In this document: piece by piece, positions 10,144 through 18,588 of the stretch
Layout: every line of letters begins with the position of its first letter
Numbering within the stretch: position 1 is the stretch's first letter
Assembly: GCF_902832885.1 (NCBI RefSeq)
Contig: NZ_CADFDK010000003.1
Coordinates: forward strand, 62,001 to 126,000
Direction of reading: 5' to 3'
Origin: Burkholderia seminalis DSM 23518
Lineage (GTDB): Bacteria; Pseudomonadota; Gammaproteobacteria; Burkholderiales; Burkholderiaceae
Length of the DNA: 64,000 bases
Program-made: the position numbers and the translations under genes
The notes under the pieces: model-generated
The model's database searches: none
What the model was told of the DNA's origin: nothing
The model's input: only the letters and a program-made list of their open reading frames with translations

Positions 10144-11364
10144 TCACGCGGTTGCGTGGTTGATTCGGGGCAGCCATGCAAACGCGATCGTCACCAGCGT
10201 CACGCCCACCACGAGCATCGGCACCACCATGGGCCACGCGCCCAGGTGATAGCGCGGATCGGTGAAGCTCGCTGCCGTCTGGCCCGCGCTGAACGCGAAG
10301 AACATCATGATGAAGCCGGACCAGGAGACGGCGCGGCCTGCAAGGTGGGGCAGGCCGCTGACCGCTCCAGCCTGTCCGCACGGCTGATGAATGCCGTGGC
10401 CGAGGCAATACACGCCATGCCCGACGAGCAGCGGCCAGATGCTGCCGGGAAGCAGCGCGCACCCCAATGCCTGGATCACCGCGCCGGACAGGCTCAACGT
10501 CGCGCCTTGTCGTACCGTTCGCAACATGCTTTGGCGGCGCAGCAACACGCGGCAGCCAAACGTACTCAGCACGTAGACGAGCGTCCCGGTTGCCGGTATC
10601 CAGCCATAACGCTGGGGCGAGATGCCGAGCTGCCCGATGTAGATCGTCGGCGACAGCAGCAGAAAGCAGAACATGCCGGTGTACGTCGACGCGGCCAGCA
10701 GCGTCCATACCCTGAACGGGGCATTGCCGAGTATCTCGCGCACCTCCTGGGTCGAGTTCCGGCTCGGCGGGCTGCGCACGAAGCTTTCCTCGAAGCCGTA
10801 CCAGCACATGACGAGCAACCCGAACGCATACACGCTCATCCCGGCGAGCACCCATCGCCATCCGGCTTGCTGGGCGACATACGCACCGAGGAGCGGGGCG
10901 AGGAACGCCATCATCCCCATCCCCATGAAACCGCGCGCCATCACGTACGGACCGTCGCCCGCCGAATACCGGTCGCGCACCGTCGCACGCGCGCATACCA
11001 GTATCGCGGCCATGGCCAGCCCCTGCATCGCGCGAGCGGCCACCAGCATCGCCGCGGTCGAGGCCAGCGCAGCGGCCAGCGCGGTCAGCGCATAGAGCGC
11101 AAGGCCGGTCAGCAGCACGGGGCGGCGGCCGAACCGGTCGGCAAGGCTGCCCATCGGCAATTGCCCGACACCGAATATCAGCGCGAAAACCGTGAGGCTG
11201 ACACTGGCGGAGCCCAGCGTGGCGGCGATTTCGGGCAGCGCCGGCAGGTAACTGTCGGTCGCCACCGGCTGGGCCGCCAGCAGAAGCGGTAACATGAGCG
11301 CGAAGTTCAGGCGAGCGGGTCGCGTGGTGTCCGGCATGGCGGTTTTCGACACGGTATCGGGCAT
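10144..11364 (-). CDS. MFS transporter, Bcr/CflA (drug:proton antiporter) type
   Basis: 406 residues with about twelve hydrophobic segments. The cytoplasmic loop 2-3 motif GSLADRFGRRPVLL and the region ARAMQGLAMAAILVCARATVRDRY fit the Bcr/CflA branch of DHA1 exporters. The start is the ATG at 11364; an internal ATG at 11337 is an alternative, as neither has a strong ribosome site. It is convergent with the guanidine operon. 117 nt separate it from the upstream MHS porter gene, so it may be the last gene of the same minus-strand transcript, or independent. The substrate cannot be told. Confidence 0.85.
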   Translation of the reverse strand: MPDTVSKTAMPDTTRPARLNFALMLPLLLAAQPVATDSYLPALPEIAATLGSASVSLTVFALIFGVGQLPMGSLADRFGRRPVLLTGLALYALTALAAALASTAAMLVAARAMQGLAMAAILVCARATVRDRYSAGDGPYVMARGFMGMGMMAFLAPLLGAYVAQQAGWRWVLAGMSVYAFGLLVMCWYGFEESFVRSPPSRNSTQEVREILGNAPFRVWTLLAASTYTGMFCFLLLSPTIYIGQLGISPQRYGWIPATGTLVYVLSTFGCRVLLRRQSMLRTVRQGATLSLSGAVIQALGCALLPGSIWPLLVGHGVYCLGHGIHQPCGQAGAVSGLPHLAGRAVSWSGFIMMFFAFSAGQTAASFTDPRYHLGAWPMVVPMLVVGVTLVTIAFAWLPRINHATA

Positions 11365-11481
11365 CGAGCTTCGAATAAGGGCAGCGGTTACGCAAGGTTG
11401 CTCGTGCGGCGAGGGCGGCCGCGGCGAGCTGAAATGGCTGGACGGAAGGGGCGCCGAACCCGACGCCCCGCCGAACGCCGG

Positions 11482-12909
11482 TTAGCCGCCGACGGATCCG
11501 GGCACGGGTTCGCGCACGACGCGATCGTGCGACAGTGCCTCGGCGCGCAGCAGGTCGTATTCTGCCTTGCCGACCGGTTGCGCGTTCGCTCGCCCCAAAT
11601 CGTTCAAATGGACACGACTGGTCTCGCGTGCGCTCCAGGCCGCGAGCGACGCGATCATGGTGATGCCGAACGCGATCGCACCGACGATCAGCCAGACGTG
11701 ATGGGCACCCGGCGGCGCGACCGCGGTGAACAGCGCGGGCAGCATCGCCGTGGCCGCGGTACCGAGGTTCTGCGCGATGGCCATCGCCGAGACGCGCGTG
11801 CGGGTCGGGAAGAGTTCCGGGTAAAAGGCGGGAAATACCGCGTTGTAGCCCTGGTACACCACGCCCCACATCAGCATCGACATCACGAAGGCGAGCGGCA
11901 CGTTCCGGATGCTGATCGCATACAGGTAGGCGAACGCGAGCAGCCCGGCGGCCAGCGAGCCGACGATGATCGGCGGCCGGCGGCCGACGCGGTCGGACAG
12001 GTTGCCGACGAACGGGATCACGATCATCGCAACGATATTGCCCATCACCGTGATCCAGAGATAGACATCCTTCTGGAATCCGATTCCATACGCCGGCTGG
12101 ACCGCATAGGCCGCGCCGAAGATCGTGGCGACGACCGGAATCACGTTCATCATCGACATGCAGGCCACGCGCAGCATGTCGGGAAAGTGGTGCCTGAAAG
12201 CGTCGGCCACCGGCGAGCCGGCTTGCGACCGGTTGCGCACCGCTTCGTCGAAGGCCGGCGACTCGTCGACCTCGCGGCGAATGATCAGGCCCGCGACGAT
12301 GACCAGCGCACTCAGCAGGAACGGAATGCGCCAGCCCCAGCTGTCGAATTGCGCGGACGGCATGTAGTAGGCGAGCGGCAGGAACACGGCGGCGGCCAGC
12401 ACTTGCCCGGCCTGCACGCCCTGCAGCGTGAAGCTGACGAAGTAGCCGCGCCGGCCGAACGGCGCGTGCTCCAGGATCATCGAGCTCGCGCCGGTGATCT
12501 CGCCGGCCACGGCGAAACCCTGCAGCAGGCGAAGCGTCACGAGCAACGCGGGCGCGATCAGCCCGGCTTGCTGATAGGTCGGCAGGAGGCCGACGCCGAC
12601 GGTCGAGATGCCCATCAGGAACATGCAGAACAGCAGGACGGTTTTCCGTCCGCGCGTATCGCCGAGGTGGCCCAGCACGAACGCGCCGATCGGGCGGGAC
12701 ACGTAGCCGACGCCGTAAGTGGCCAGCGACGCGATGATGGCGGTGGTGGGGCTGCCGTGCGGAAAGAATATCTGCGGGAAGATCAGCGCCGATGCCGTGG
12801 CGTAGATGAAGAAATCGTAGTATTCGAGCACCGATCCGATCCAGCCGCTGATGGCGGCTTTTCTCGATTGGTGCCTGCCCCTGGGCTCGTCTCGCAAGGT
12901 CGTGGTCAT
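11482..12909 (-). CDS. MFS transporter, metabolite:H+ symporter (MHS) family
   Basis: 475 residues from the ATG at 12909 behind CGGAGACG. N-terminal GWIGSVLEYYDFFIYATA and GYVSRPIGAFVLGHLGDTRGRK are diagnostic of the MHS branch (shikimate, alpha-ketoglutarate, dicarboxylate and aromatic acid proton symporters). Twelve membrane segments. It follows aroQ by about 206 nt on the same strand, so it likely imports the acid processed by the enzymes of this operon. A shikimate- or quinate-like substrate is suggested by aroE and aroQ next door but not shown by sequence. Confidence 0.88.
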   Translation of the reverse strand: MTTTLRDEPRGRHQSRKAAISGWIGSVLEYYDFFIYATASALIFPQIFFPHGSPTTAIIASLATYGVGYVSRPIGAFVLGHLGDTRGRKTVLLFCMFLMGISTVGVGLLPTYQQAGLIAPALLVTLRLLQGFAVAGEITGASSMILEHAPFGRRGYFVSFTLQGVQAGQVLAAAVFLPLAYYMPSAQFDSWGWRIPFLLSALVIVAGLIIRREVDESPAFDEAVRNRSQAGSPVADAFRHHFPDMLRVACMSMMNVIPVVATIFGAAYAVQPAYGIGFQKDVYLWITVMGNIVAMIVIPFVGNLSDRVGRRPPIIVGSLAAGLLAFAYLYAISIRNVPLAFVMSMLMWGVVYQGYNAVFPAFYPELFPTRTRVSAMAIAQNLGTAATAMLPALFTAVAPPGAHHVWLIVGAIAFGITMIASLAAWSARETSRVHLNDLGRANAQPVGKAEYDLLRAEALSHDRVVREPVPGSVGG

Positions 12910-13115
12910 CGTCGTCTCCGGATATTGATATGCGTGCCGGGCAAGGCGGGTGATGCGCGGCGTCGTCACTGCCCGATGTGTCGACGCCGTCGTGCGACCA
13001 GACCGCGGCCAGTCGATACGGCGCGCGGCGAGCACGCGCGGTGCGCAACGCCGCGCGCTGGCGACGGCTGCGCATGCGCGTCGGTCCCGCATCGGCAGCC
13101 GATGCGGGAATCGGC

Positions 13116-13559
13116 TTATTCGTCGCCGAGCGCCGAAACCGCGGCCCTCAGTGCGAGCAGATAGCTTTGGACCCCGAACCCGCAAATCTGCCCGCTGACG
13201 ATCTCGGCCAGGACGGAGTGATGCCGGAACGGCTCGCGTGCATGAATGTTGGACATGTGCAGCTCGACGATCGGGCACGTGAGGATCGCCAGGGCATCGC
13301 GAATGCCGTAGTTGTAATGCGTCCATGCGCCCGCGTTGATCAGCACCGCGTCCTGGCGTTCCTCGAAAGCGCGATGGATGCGCTCGCACATCGCGCCTTC
13401 GCCGTTGGTCTGGAACGACTCCACCTGTACGCCCAGTTCCGTCGCCAGCGCTTGCAGCCGCGCATCGATCTGCGCGAGCGTGATCGTCCCGTACTGCGCG
13501 GGATCGCGCTTGCCGAACATGTTGTGATTGATGCCGTGCAGCATCAGGATCTTCTTCAT
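13116..13559 (-). CDS. aroQ: 3-dehydroquinate dehydratase, type II
   Basis: 147 residues from ATG 13559 behind CGGAGATTCGC. It interconverts 3-dehydroquinate and 3-dehydroshikimate by the type II mechanism. Family landmarks: HGINHNMFGKRDPAQYG with the catalytic Tyr, TNGEGAMCERIH, INAGAWTHYNYGIRDAL, ELHMSNIHAREPFRHHSVL with the catalytic His, and GQICGFGVQSYLLAL. The sequence departs from housekeeping copies (NGEG for the usual NHEG, GAWTH for GAYTH), and it sits in a catabolic-looking operon with a porter. A degradative role, or a role on a related substrate, is therefore as likely as biosynthesis. Confidence 0.9.
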   Translation of the reverse strand: MKKILMLHGINHNMFGKRDPAQYGTITLAQIDARLQALATELGVQVESFQTNGEGAMCERIHRAFEERQDAVLINAGAWTHYNYGIRDALAILTCPIVELHMSNIHAREPFRHHSVLAEIVSGQICGFGVQSYLLALRAAVSALGDE

Positions 13560-13578
13560 GCGAATCTCCGTCGCGGGT

Positions 13579-14415
13579 TCAATCAAAGGGCACGGCCAGG
13601 CGATCGATCACCGCGCTGGTCTGCGGGCGTACGCCGCGCCACCACGCGAATGCTTCGGCCGCCTGCTCGACCAGCATGCCGACGCCATCCGCGATCCCGT
13701 GGACCCCTGCGTTTTTCGCGAGCCGCAGAAACGGCGTCAGACGCTTGCCGTATGCCAGTTCGTAGGCCGTGCCGGCCGGGCTGAACACGCTCGGCGGGAC
13801 CGGCGGCAGGTCGCCGGTCAGGCTGGCCGACGTCGCATTGACGACCAGGTCGAAACGCCCCATCCGGGCGAGGTCCGCGTAGCCGCTGGCGACGAGCGGA
13901 CCGCGTCCGGCGACCTGCTCCGCCAGTGCGCGCGCCTTGTCGACGTCGCGATTCGCGATGACCAGTTCGGCCGGTCCCGCTTCGAGGAACGGCAACAGCG
14001 CGCCGCGCGCCGCGCCGCCTGCGCCGAGCACCAGCACACGCTTGCCGGCCATCGGCAGGTTGAGGTTCGCTTCGATGTCGCGCACCAGCCCGATGCCGTC
14101 GAAGTTGTCCGCCAGGATGCGGCCGCCGTCGAACTTGAGCGCGTTGGCCGCGCCCGCCAGCCGCGCCCGCTCGCTGCGTTCGTCCGACATCGCGAACGCG
14201 TCGAGCTTGAACGGCGCGGTGACGTTGATGCCTTTGCCGCCACCCTCGAAAAACGCCCGAACCGCGGCCGCGAACGCGCCTGCCGGCGCGACGGGCCCCT
14301 CGATCGCCGTATAGCTGATGTCCTGCCGCGTCTCCTTCGCGAACAGCCCGTGAATCAACGGGGATTTCGTGTGCCCGATCGGATTGCCGATCACCGCGTA
14401 TTGGTCGGTCATCAT
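13579..14415 (-). CDS. aroE: Shikimate dehydrogenase family protein
   Basis: 278 residues; the start is ATG 14415, or the adjacent ATG at 14412. NADP-dependent reduction of 3-dehydroshikimate, or oxidation of shikimate/quinate-like substrates. Visible motifs: substrate serines in GHTKSPLIH, catalytic Lys in NVTAPFKLDAF, Asp in ADNFDGIGL, the GAGGAARG nucleotide loop, and NRDVDKARAL, which favours NADP. Its start overlaps the stop of the CoA-transferase gene and aroQ follows after 19 nt, so it is co-transcribed. Probably a second copy devoted to catabolism rather than the housekeeping enzyme; this is inferred from context. Confidence 0.88.
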   Translation of the reverse strand: MMTDQYAVIGNPIGHTKSPLIHGLFAKETRQDISYTAIEGPVAPAGAFAAAVRAFFEGGGKGINVTAPFKLDAFAMSDERSERARLAGAANALKFDGGRILADNFDGIGLVRDIEANLNLPMAGKRVLVLGAGGAARGALLPFLEAGPAELVIANRDVDKARALAEQVAGRGPLVASGYADLARMGRFDLVVNATSASLTGDLPPVPPSVFSPAGTAYELAYGKRLTPFLRLAKNAGVHGIADGVGMLVEQAAEAFAWWRGVRPQTSAVIDRLAVPFD

Positions 14416-15632
14416 TGGCTCGCTTTTGAATAGAGGACGCCGTCGGCCTGCATCGCGTCGATCTCGGCCGAATCGAACCCGAGGGCGCGCGCGACTTCCG
14501 CGTTGTGCTGCCCGAGATCGGGCGCGACGTCGCGAATCGTCGTGTCGCAATCGGAAAACCGGAACGGCAGGTTGGGCAGGCGCAGCGTCCCGTAGCGCGG
14601 ATGCTGTTGCTCGACGACCATGCCTCTGGCCTGGATCTGCGGATCGTTCAGCACTTCGTCGATGCGCTGCACCTTCGCGCACGGCACGTCGATGCCGTCC
14701 AGCAGGTCCAGTACCGACGCGACGGAGCGCGCGGCCACCCACGGCTCGACGACCGACAGAATCTCCGCGCGGTGCGCGTTGCGCCCGACGCTGTCGTGGA
14801 AGCGCGTATCGGCGCCGAAATCCGCCGGGCCGCCGTGCGTCGCGATCAGCTCGGCGAAGCGTTTCCACGCGTCGTCGACTTGCGCGGCGATCACGAGATC
14901 GCCGTCCGACGCGCGGAACACGCCGTAGAGCGTCGAGGTCGGCATGTCGTGCCCGGTCTGCTCGGGCAGCACGCCCTGCAGCGTGTAGCACTGCACCGCA
15001 TATTCGTGCATCGATACCAGCGTGTCGTACAGCGCCATGTCGATGTGCTGCCCGCGGCCGCTCTTCACGCGCCCCAGCAGCGCGGCGTTGATGGCCGCGA
15101 CCGCATGGATGCCGGTGTACATGTCGCCGAGCGAGATGCGCAGCAGCGGCGGCCGTTCGCCCGGCGTGCCGACCATCTGCATGATCCCGCTCTTGGCCTC
15201 GGCGATCAGCCCGAAGCCCGCGCGATGCGCATCGGGGCCGGTATGCCCGTACGCGGAAATCGAACAGTAGACGAGGCCCGGATTGCGCGCCGACAGTTCG
15301 TCATAACCGAGCCCGAGCTTGTCCAGCGCGCCCGGCCGATAGTTCTCGATGAACACGTCGGCGGAGTCGCACAGCCGCTGCATGAATGCCTTGCCGCGCG
15401 CGTCCTTCATGTTGACGCTCACGCCGCGCTTGCCCATGTTGAGCTGCAGGAAGTAGCCGCTTTGCTGGTCGTCGAGCACGGTCGCGTGCTGCCGTCCGGC
15501 GTCGCCCGACCCGGGGCGCTCGACCTTGATGACTTCGGCGCCGAGCGCCGCCAGACAGCGTCCGACATACGGCCCGGCAAGGAAGTGGCTGTAGTCGACG
15601 ACGCGAATGCCTTCGAGTGGGCGAGCCTGCAT
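14412..15632 (-). CDS. Family III (CaiB/BaiF) CoA-transferase
   Basis: 406 residues. It transfers CoA between organic acids, activating or de-activating a carboxylate. The N-terminal LEGIRVVDYSHFLAGPYVGRCLAALGAEVIKVERPG is the classic family start, and the catalytic aspartate is Asp170 in ISLGDMYTGIHA. Length is typical. Start and stop overlap both neighbours (TAATG with the MaoC gene, TGATG with aroE), so it is translated as part of a tightly coupled operon. The acid it handles is unknown; pairing with a MaoC hydratase suggests a hydroxyacyl/enoyl-CoA intermediate. Confidence 0.9.
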   Translation of the reverse strand: MQARPLEGIRVVDYSHFLAGPYVGRCLAALGAEVIKVERPGSGDAGRQHATVLDDQQSGYFLQLNMGKRGVSVNMKDARGKAFMQRLCDSADVFIENYRPGALDKLGLGYDELSARNPGLVYCSISAYGHTGPDAHRAGFGLIAEAKSGIMQMVGTPGERPPLLRISLGDMYTGIHAVAAINAALLGRVKSGRGQHIDMALYDTLVSMHEYAVQCYTLQGVLPEQTGHDMPTSTLYGVFRASDGDLVIAAQVDDAWKRFAELIATHGGPADFGADTRFHDSVGRNAHRAEILSVVEPWVAARSVASVLDLLDGIDVPCAKVQRIDEVLNDPQIQARGMVVEQQHPRYGTLRLPNLPFRFSDCDTTIRDVAPDLGQHNAEVARALGFDSAEIDAMQADGVLYSKASQ

Positions 15633-16090
15633 TACAGTGCCTCCGGGCGGCGCGGCACCATCAGGCGATGCTCGCCGTGTTGAACGACCTGACCGTCCTG
15701 ATTGATCAGCTCCGACGGCAGCACGACGATGCCCCAGCCCGGGCGACTCTTGCTCGCCCGCATCGAGCCGACGCGGAACTTGACGTGAAGCACGTCGCCG
15801 ACCTTGATCGGCAGCAGGAAATCCCAGGTCCAGCCGAGCGACATGCCCGGCAGAAAGCGATAGTCGCTCTGCGTCTTCAGGCCGTCGGCGATGGACAGGC
15901 CGAACAGCCCGTGCGCGACGAGGCAGCCGAAGTGGCTGGCGTTCGCGTATTCCTCGTCCACGTGGACGGGCGTATGGTCGCCGGTGAGGTCGGCGTACGC
16001 GAGGATGCGCGCCTTGGTCACGGTGTAAGTCGGGCTCGTGCACGTGTCGCCCTCGCGGGCGTCGTCCCAGTATTTTTCGACGATCGTCAT
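15632..16090 (-). CDS. MaoC-like (R)-specific enoyl-CoA hydratase/dehydratase
   Basis: 152 residues, a single hot-dog domain. The catalytic Asp/His pair is in AYADLTGDHTPVHVDEEYA (Asp38, His43), followed by GCLVAHGLFGLSIADGL, the hallmark of MaoC hydratases such as mesaconyl-CoA and (R)-enoyl-CoA hydratases. The ATG at 16090 is preferred over 16096 because GGAGG is then at a normal distance. Its stop overlaps the CoA-transferase start, implying the two act on the same acyl-CoA. Confidence 0.87.
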   Translation of the reverse strand: MTIVEKYWDDAREGDTCTSPTYTVTKARILAYADLTGDHTPVHVDEEYANASHFGCLVAHGLFGLSIADGLKTQSDYRFLPGMSLGWTWDFLLPIKVGDVLHVKFRVGSMRASKSRPGWGIVVLPSELINQDGQVVQHGEHRLMVPRRPEAL

Positions 16091-16092
16091 GG

Positions 16093-16485
16093 TCATGCCT
16101 CCGCGCGCGGGTTGATCGCCAGTGCCTGCGCGACGCAGGAAGCCGGCCTGGCCTGGATCAGTTCGACCGCCAGCCCGTCGGGCAGGCGAAGCCAGTTCCG
16201 TCCCTGCGGCATTTCCGTCACGCCGAATCGTTGTGCCGCGGCCAGCGCGGCCTCCAGGTCCTCGCACATCACGCCGAGATGGGCGAGGCGGCCTTCCGGG
16301 CCGTCGTGTTCCGGCGCGTGGATGAACTGCAGGCCGCCGAGCGTCCAGTACTGCCGCGGCGCGTCGAGCGTGCCGTCCACTTCGCGCAGGGTCATGCCGA
16401 GCACGTCCTCGAAGAAACGGATGTGCCAGCGGATGTCCTTCACCCAGATCGCGACGTGTTCGAGATAGGCTTTCGGGACGCTCAT
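16093..16485 (-). CDS. VOC-family (glyoxalase-fold) protein
   Basis: 130 residues; start ATG 16485 behind GGAGACC, overlapping the stop of the preceding reductase gene (ATGA). The pattern LEHVAIWVKDIRWHIRFFEDVLGMTLREVDGT starts a betaalphabetabetabeta module, with possible metal ligands His10, His62 (FIHAPEHD) or nearby, and Glu near the C terminus (GLAVELIQ). Relatives include methylmalonyl-CoA epimerases, lactoylglutathione lyases and extradiol dioxygenases. In this operon an epimerase or lyase step on the pathway intermediate is plausible, but the chemistry cannot be read from the sequence. Confidence 0.82.
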   Translation of the reverse strand: MSVPKAYLEHVAIWVKDIRWHIRFFEDVLGMTLREVDGTLDAPRQYWTLGGLQFIHAPEHDGPEGRLAHLGVMCEDLEAALAAAQRFGVTEMPQGRNWLRLPDGLAVELIQARPASCVAQALAINPRAEA

Positions 16486-17432
16486 GCGGCGGTCTCCTTC
16501 CGTTGACGGTCGGCCATCGCGCGTTCCAGCCCCTTGATGCAGGCGACGAGCGTGGCATTGACCGGGGTCGGCACGCCGTAGCGCTGCCCCCAGCGCACGA
16601 CCGAACCGTTGATGAAGTCGATTTCGGTGATCGAGCCCTTCTCGAGGCTTTGCAGCATCGACGTCTTGAAGCTCGCGGGCAGCCCCTCGGCGGCCAACGT
16701 CCATGCCTGCTCGGGATCGGTCATCGACAGCTTCACGCCCGCCGCCTGGGCGGCCGCGATCGCCTCGGCCACGGCCGCGAGCGACGTCGCCTTCAACAGC
16801 GGCTCGTCGTAAAGCTGCCCGTAGGTGAGGCCGGTCAGGCCGGTCAGCGCGCCCGTCGCGACATTCACCAGCAGCTTGTCCCACATCGTGCCGACGATGT
16901 TGTCGCTGATCGTCGTGGCGAGGCCCGCGGCATTGAACGCGGCGGCGATTGCCTCGACGCGCGGCGTGATGCGGCCGTCGAGTTCGCCGATATAGGTGTA
17001 TTTGCCGATCACGCCGGATTCGATGTGACCCGCGCCGCGCAGCACGCCGCCGACGTAGGTCTTGCCCGCGAGGACGCGCTCGCGGCCGACGACGTCGATC
17101 AGGATGTCCTCGTGTCCGAGGCCGTTCTGCAGCGACAGCACGGTGGTATCGGGCCCCACCAGCGACTGGGCGCCGCGGATGGCCGCATCGGTGTGGAACG
17201 ACTTGACCAGCACGACCACCAGGTCGGCCACGCCGACATCGGCAGCCCGCGTCGTCGCGTGGACCCGTACGTGGCGGGTGCCGCCGGTATCGTCGACGCG
17301 CAGGCCGTTATCGCGCATCGCATCGACGTGCGCGGGCGAGCGGTCGATCAGCCAGGTCTCGTGGCCACCTTGGGTGAGGGTGGCGCCGATCGCGCAGCCC
17401 AGTGCGCCGGCCCCCAGAATCGCTATTTTCAA
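16482..17432 (-). CDS. Ketopantoate reductase (PanE/ApbA) family oxidoreductase
   Basis: 316 residues from the TTG at 17432, chosen because AAGGAG lies five bases upstream and the protein then opens directly with KIAILGAGALGCAIG, the dinucleotide-binding loop. A GTG at 17459 is the longer alternative. Conserved Lys in the C-terminal ASFKTSMLQSLEKGSITEIDFINGSVV block and NGLGHEDIL support a 2-hydroxyacid/2-ketoacid NADP(H) enzyme. First gene of the minus-strand operon; a role in the operon's acid catabolism is more likely than pantothenate synthesis. Confidence 0.87.
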   Translation of the reverse strand: MKIAILGAGALGCAIGATLTQGGHETWLIDRSPAHVDAMRDNGLRVDDTGGTRHVRVHATTRAADVGVADLVVVLVKSFHTDAAIRGAQSLVGPDTTVLSLQNGLGHEDILIDVVGRERVLAGKTYVGGVLRGAGHIESGVIGKYTYIGELDGRITPRVEAIAAAFNAAGLATTISDNIVGTMWDKLLVNVATGALTGLTGLTYGQLYDEPLLKATSLAAVAEAIAAAQAAGVKLSMTDPEQAWTLAAEGLPASFKTSMLQSLEKGSITEIDFINGSVVRWGQRYGVPTPVNATLVACIKGLERAMADRQRKETAA

Positions 17433-17487
17433 TGGCTTCTCCTTGACGTATGGCGTCACGATAGGAGTCGCCGCTCATGCCGACAAT

Positions 17488-17512
17488 GCAATGGATACAA
17501 TGTCGTCATTGC
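17488..17512. promoter_or_regulatory. Inverted repeat, candidate LysR operator
   Basis: GCAATG (17488-17493) and CATTGC (17507-17512) form a perfect 6-bp inverted repeat separated by 13 bases. It lies in the 80-bp space between the divergent operon and the LysR gene and ends one base before the regulator's ATG. Overlapping ATTG/CAAT half-sites fill the spacer. Position fits autorepression plus activation of the operon by the adjacent NodD/NahR-type regulator. Function inferred. Confidence 0.5.
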
Positions 17513-17513
17513 C

Positions 17514-18446
17514 ATGGACAATAACGCCACGATGCCCGCAGACCTGCCCGACCTGAAGCTGCTTCAGCTTTTCGATCTCCTGTACGACGTGCGCAGCGTC
17601 ACGCGCGTCGCCGAGCAACTGGGCCAGAGCCAACCGACGGTCAGCATCTGGCTCGGGCACTTGCGGGAACATCTGCACGATCCGCTGTTCATTCGCACGC
17701 CCGGCGGCATGGCGCCGACCCCGCAAGCCGACGCGCTGATCGGGCCCTGCCGGGAAATTCTCGAATCCCTGCGGCGCTTCACCGCGTGGGAGATCGCGTT
17801 CGATCCCGCGACGGCCCAGCGACGGTTTCGCATCTGCATGACCGACGCGAGTCACGTCACGCTGCTCCCGCGGCTGCTGGCCCATGTCCGCGCGCAGGCG
17901 CCCGGCGTCCGGCTGGAAGCCGCACGGATCGACGGCAATACGGAACGCGCGCTCGAATCCGGCGAGGCCGATCTCGCGATCGGCTACGTGCCGTGGCTGG
18001 GCGGCGGTATTTATCAGCAGAAACTGTACGACCAGGACTGGGTCTGTCTGGCCAACCGGCATCATCCGAGGATTCGCGGCCGTCTCGGCGCGAAGCAGTA
18101 CCGTGCCGAAGGCCATGTCGCCATTACGGGGGGAACGGGGGCGCAACTGCTCGAACAGGCGCTGCGGCAGGCGCGCATCGAGCGAGACGTCGTGCTGGAG
18201 TTGCCGGGTTTCCTGGGTTTGGGTGCGATCGTCCAGACGACCGACCTGATCACGACGTTACCGCGCCATATCGGCCAGACCCTGGCTCAGGCGAGCGATC
18301 TGGCGGTTCATGCCTGCCCGATCCCGGTCGAAGGCTTCGCGGTTCGGCAGCATTGGCATGCGCGCTATCACCACGAGGCCGGCAATCGATGGCTGCGCGG
18401 TGTCGTGATCCGGTTGTTCGGTGCATCGCATCCGTCCACGGCGTAG
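17514..18446 (+). CDS. LysR-family transcriptional regulator (NodD/NahR-like)
   Basis: 310 residues. An N-terminal winged helix-turn-helix at about 12-72 (LLQLFDLLYDVRSVTRVAEQLGQSQPTVS, FIRTPGGMAPTPQAD) and a C-terminal effector-binding domain close to NahR/NodD/LinR-type regulators of aromatic or carboxylic acid catabolism. ATG 17514 is used; an in-frame ATG at 17532 is possible, as neither has a strong ribosome site. Divergent to the seven-gene operon and next to a palindrome, so it most likely controls that operon in response to the substrate. Confidence 0.88.
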   Translation: MDNNATMPADLPDLKLLQLFDLLYDVRSVTRVAEQLGQSQPTVSIWLGHLREHLHDPLFIRTPGGMAPTPQADALIGPCREILESLRRFTAWEIAFDPATAQRRFRICMTDASHVTLLPRLLAHVRAQAPGVRLEAARIDGNTERALESGEADLAIGYVPWLGGGIYQQKLYDQDWVCLANRHHPRIRGRLGAKQYRAEGHVAITGGTGAQLLEQALRQARIERDVVLELPGFLGLGAIVQTTDLITTLPRHIGQTLAQASDLAVHACPIPVEGFAVRQHWHARYHHEAGNRWLRGVVIRLFGASHPSTA

Positions 18447-18494
18447 GGAAGTGCGCGTGTTCGGCGGTGCCTGGAGACCGAACGTCACCGCCGG

Positions 18495-18526
18495 ACGGCA
18501 GCCACGAACGGCAGCCACGAACGGCA
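18495..18526 (+). repeat. Short 13-bp tandem repeat, 2.5 copies
   Basis: The unit ACGGCAGCCACGA occurs at 18495-18507 and 18508-18520, followed by a partial copy (ACGGCA). It lies in the 140-bp space between the convergent LysR and alginate-lyase genes. No function seen. Confidence 0.7.
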
Positions 18527-18588
18527 TGACCGGTTCTCGATGCACCGATCGTGCCGCCGTGTGGCCGGACGGCGTGCGCTTGGCGGCC

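Noticed and set aside
13116-14415. aroQ and aroE as the housekeeping shikimate pathway
   Set aside because: Their position inside an operon with a CoA-transferase, MaoC hydratase and porter argues for a catabolic set. They are kept as family assignments but not as proof of biosynthetic function.
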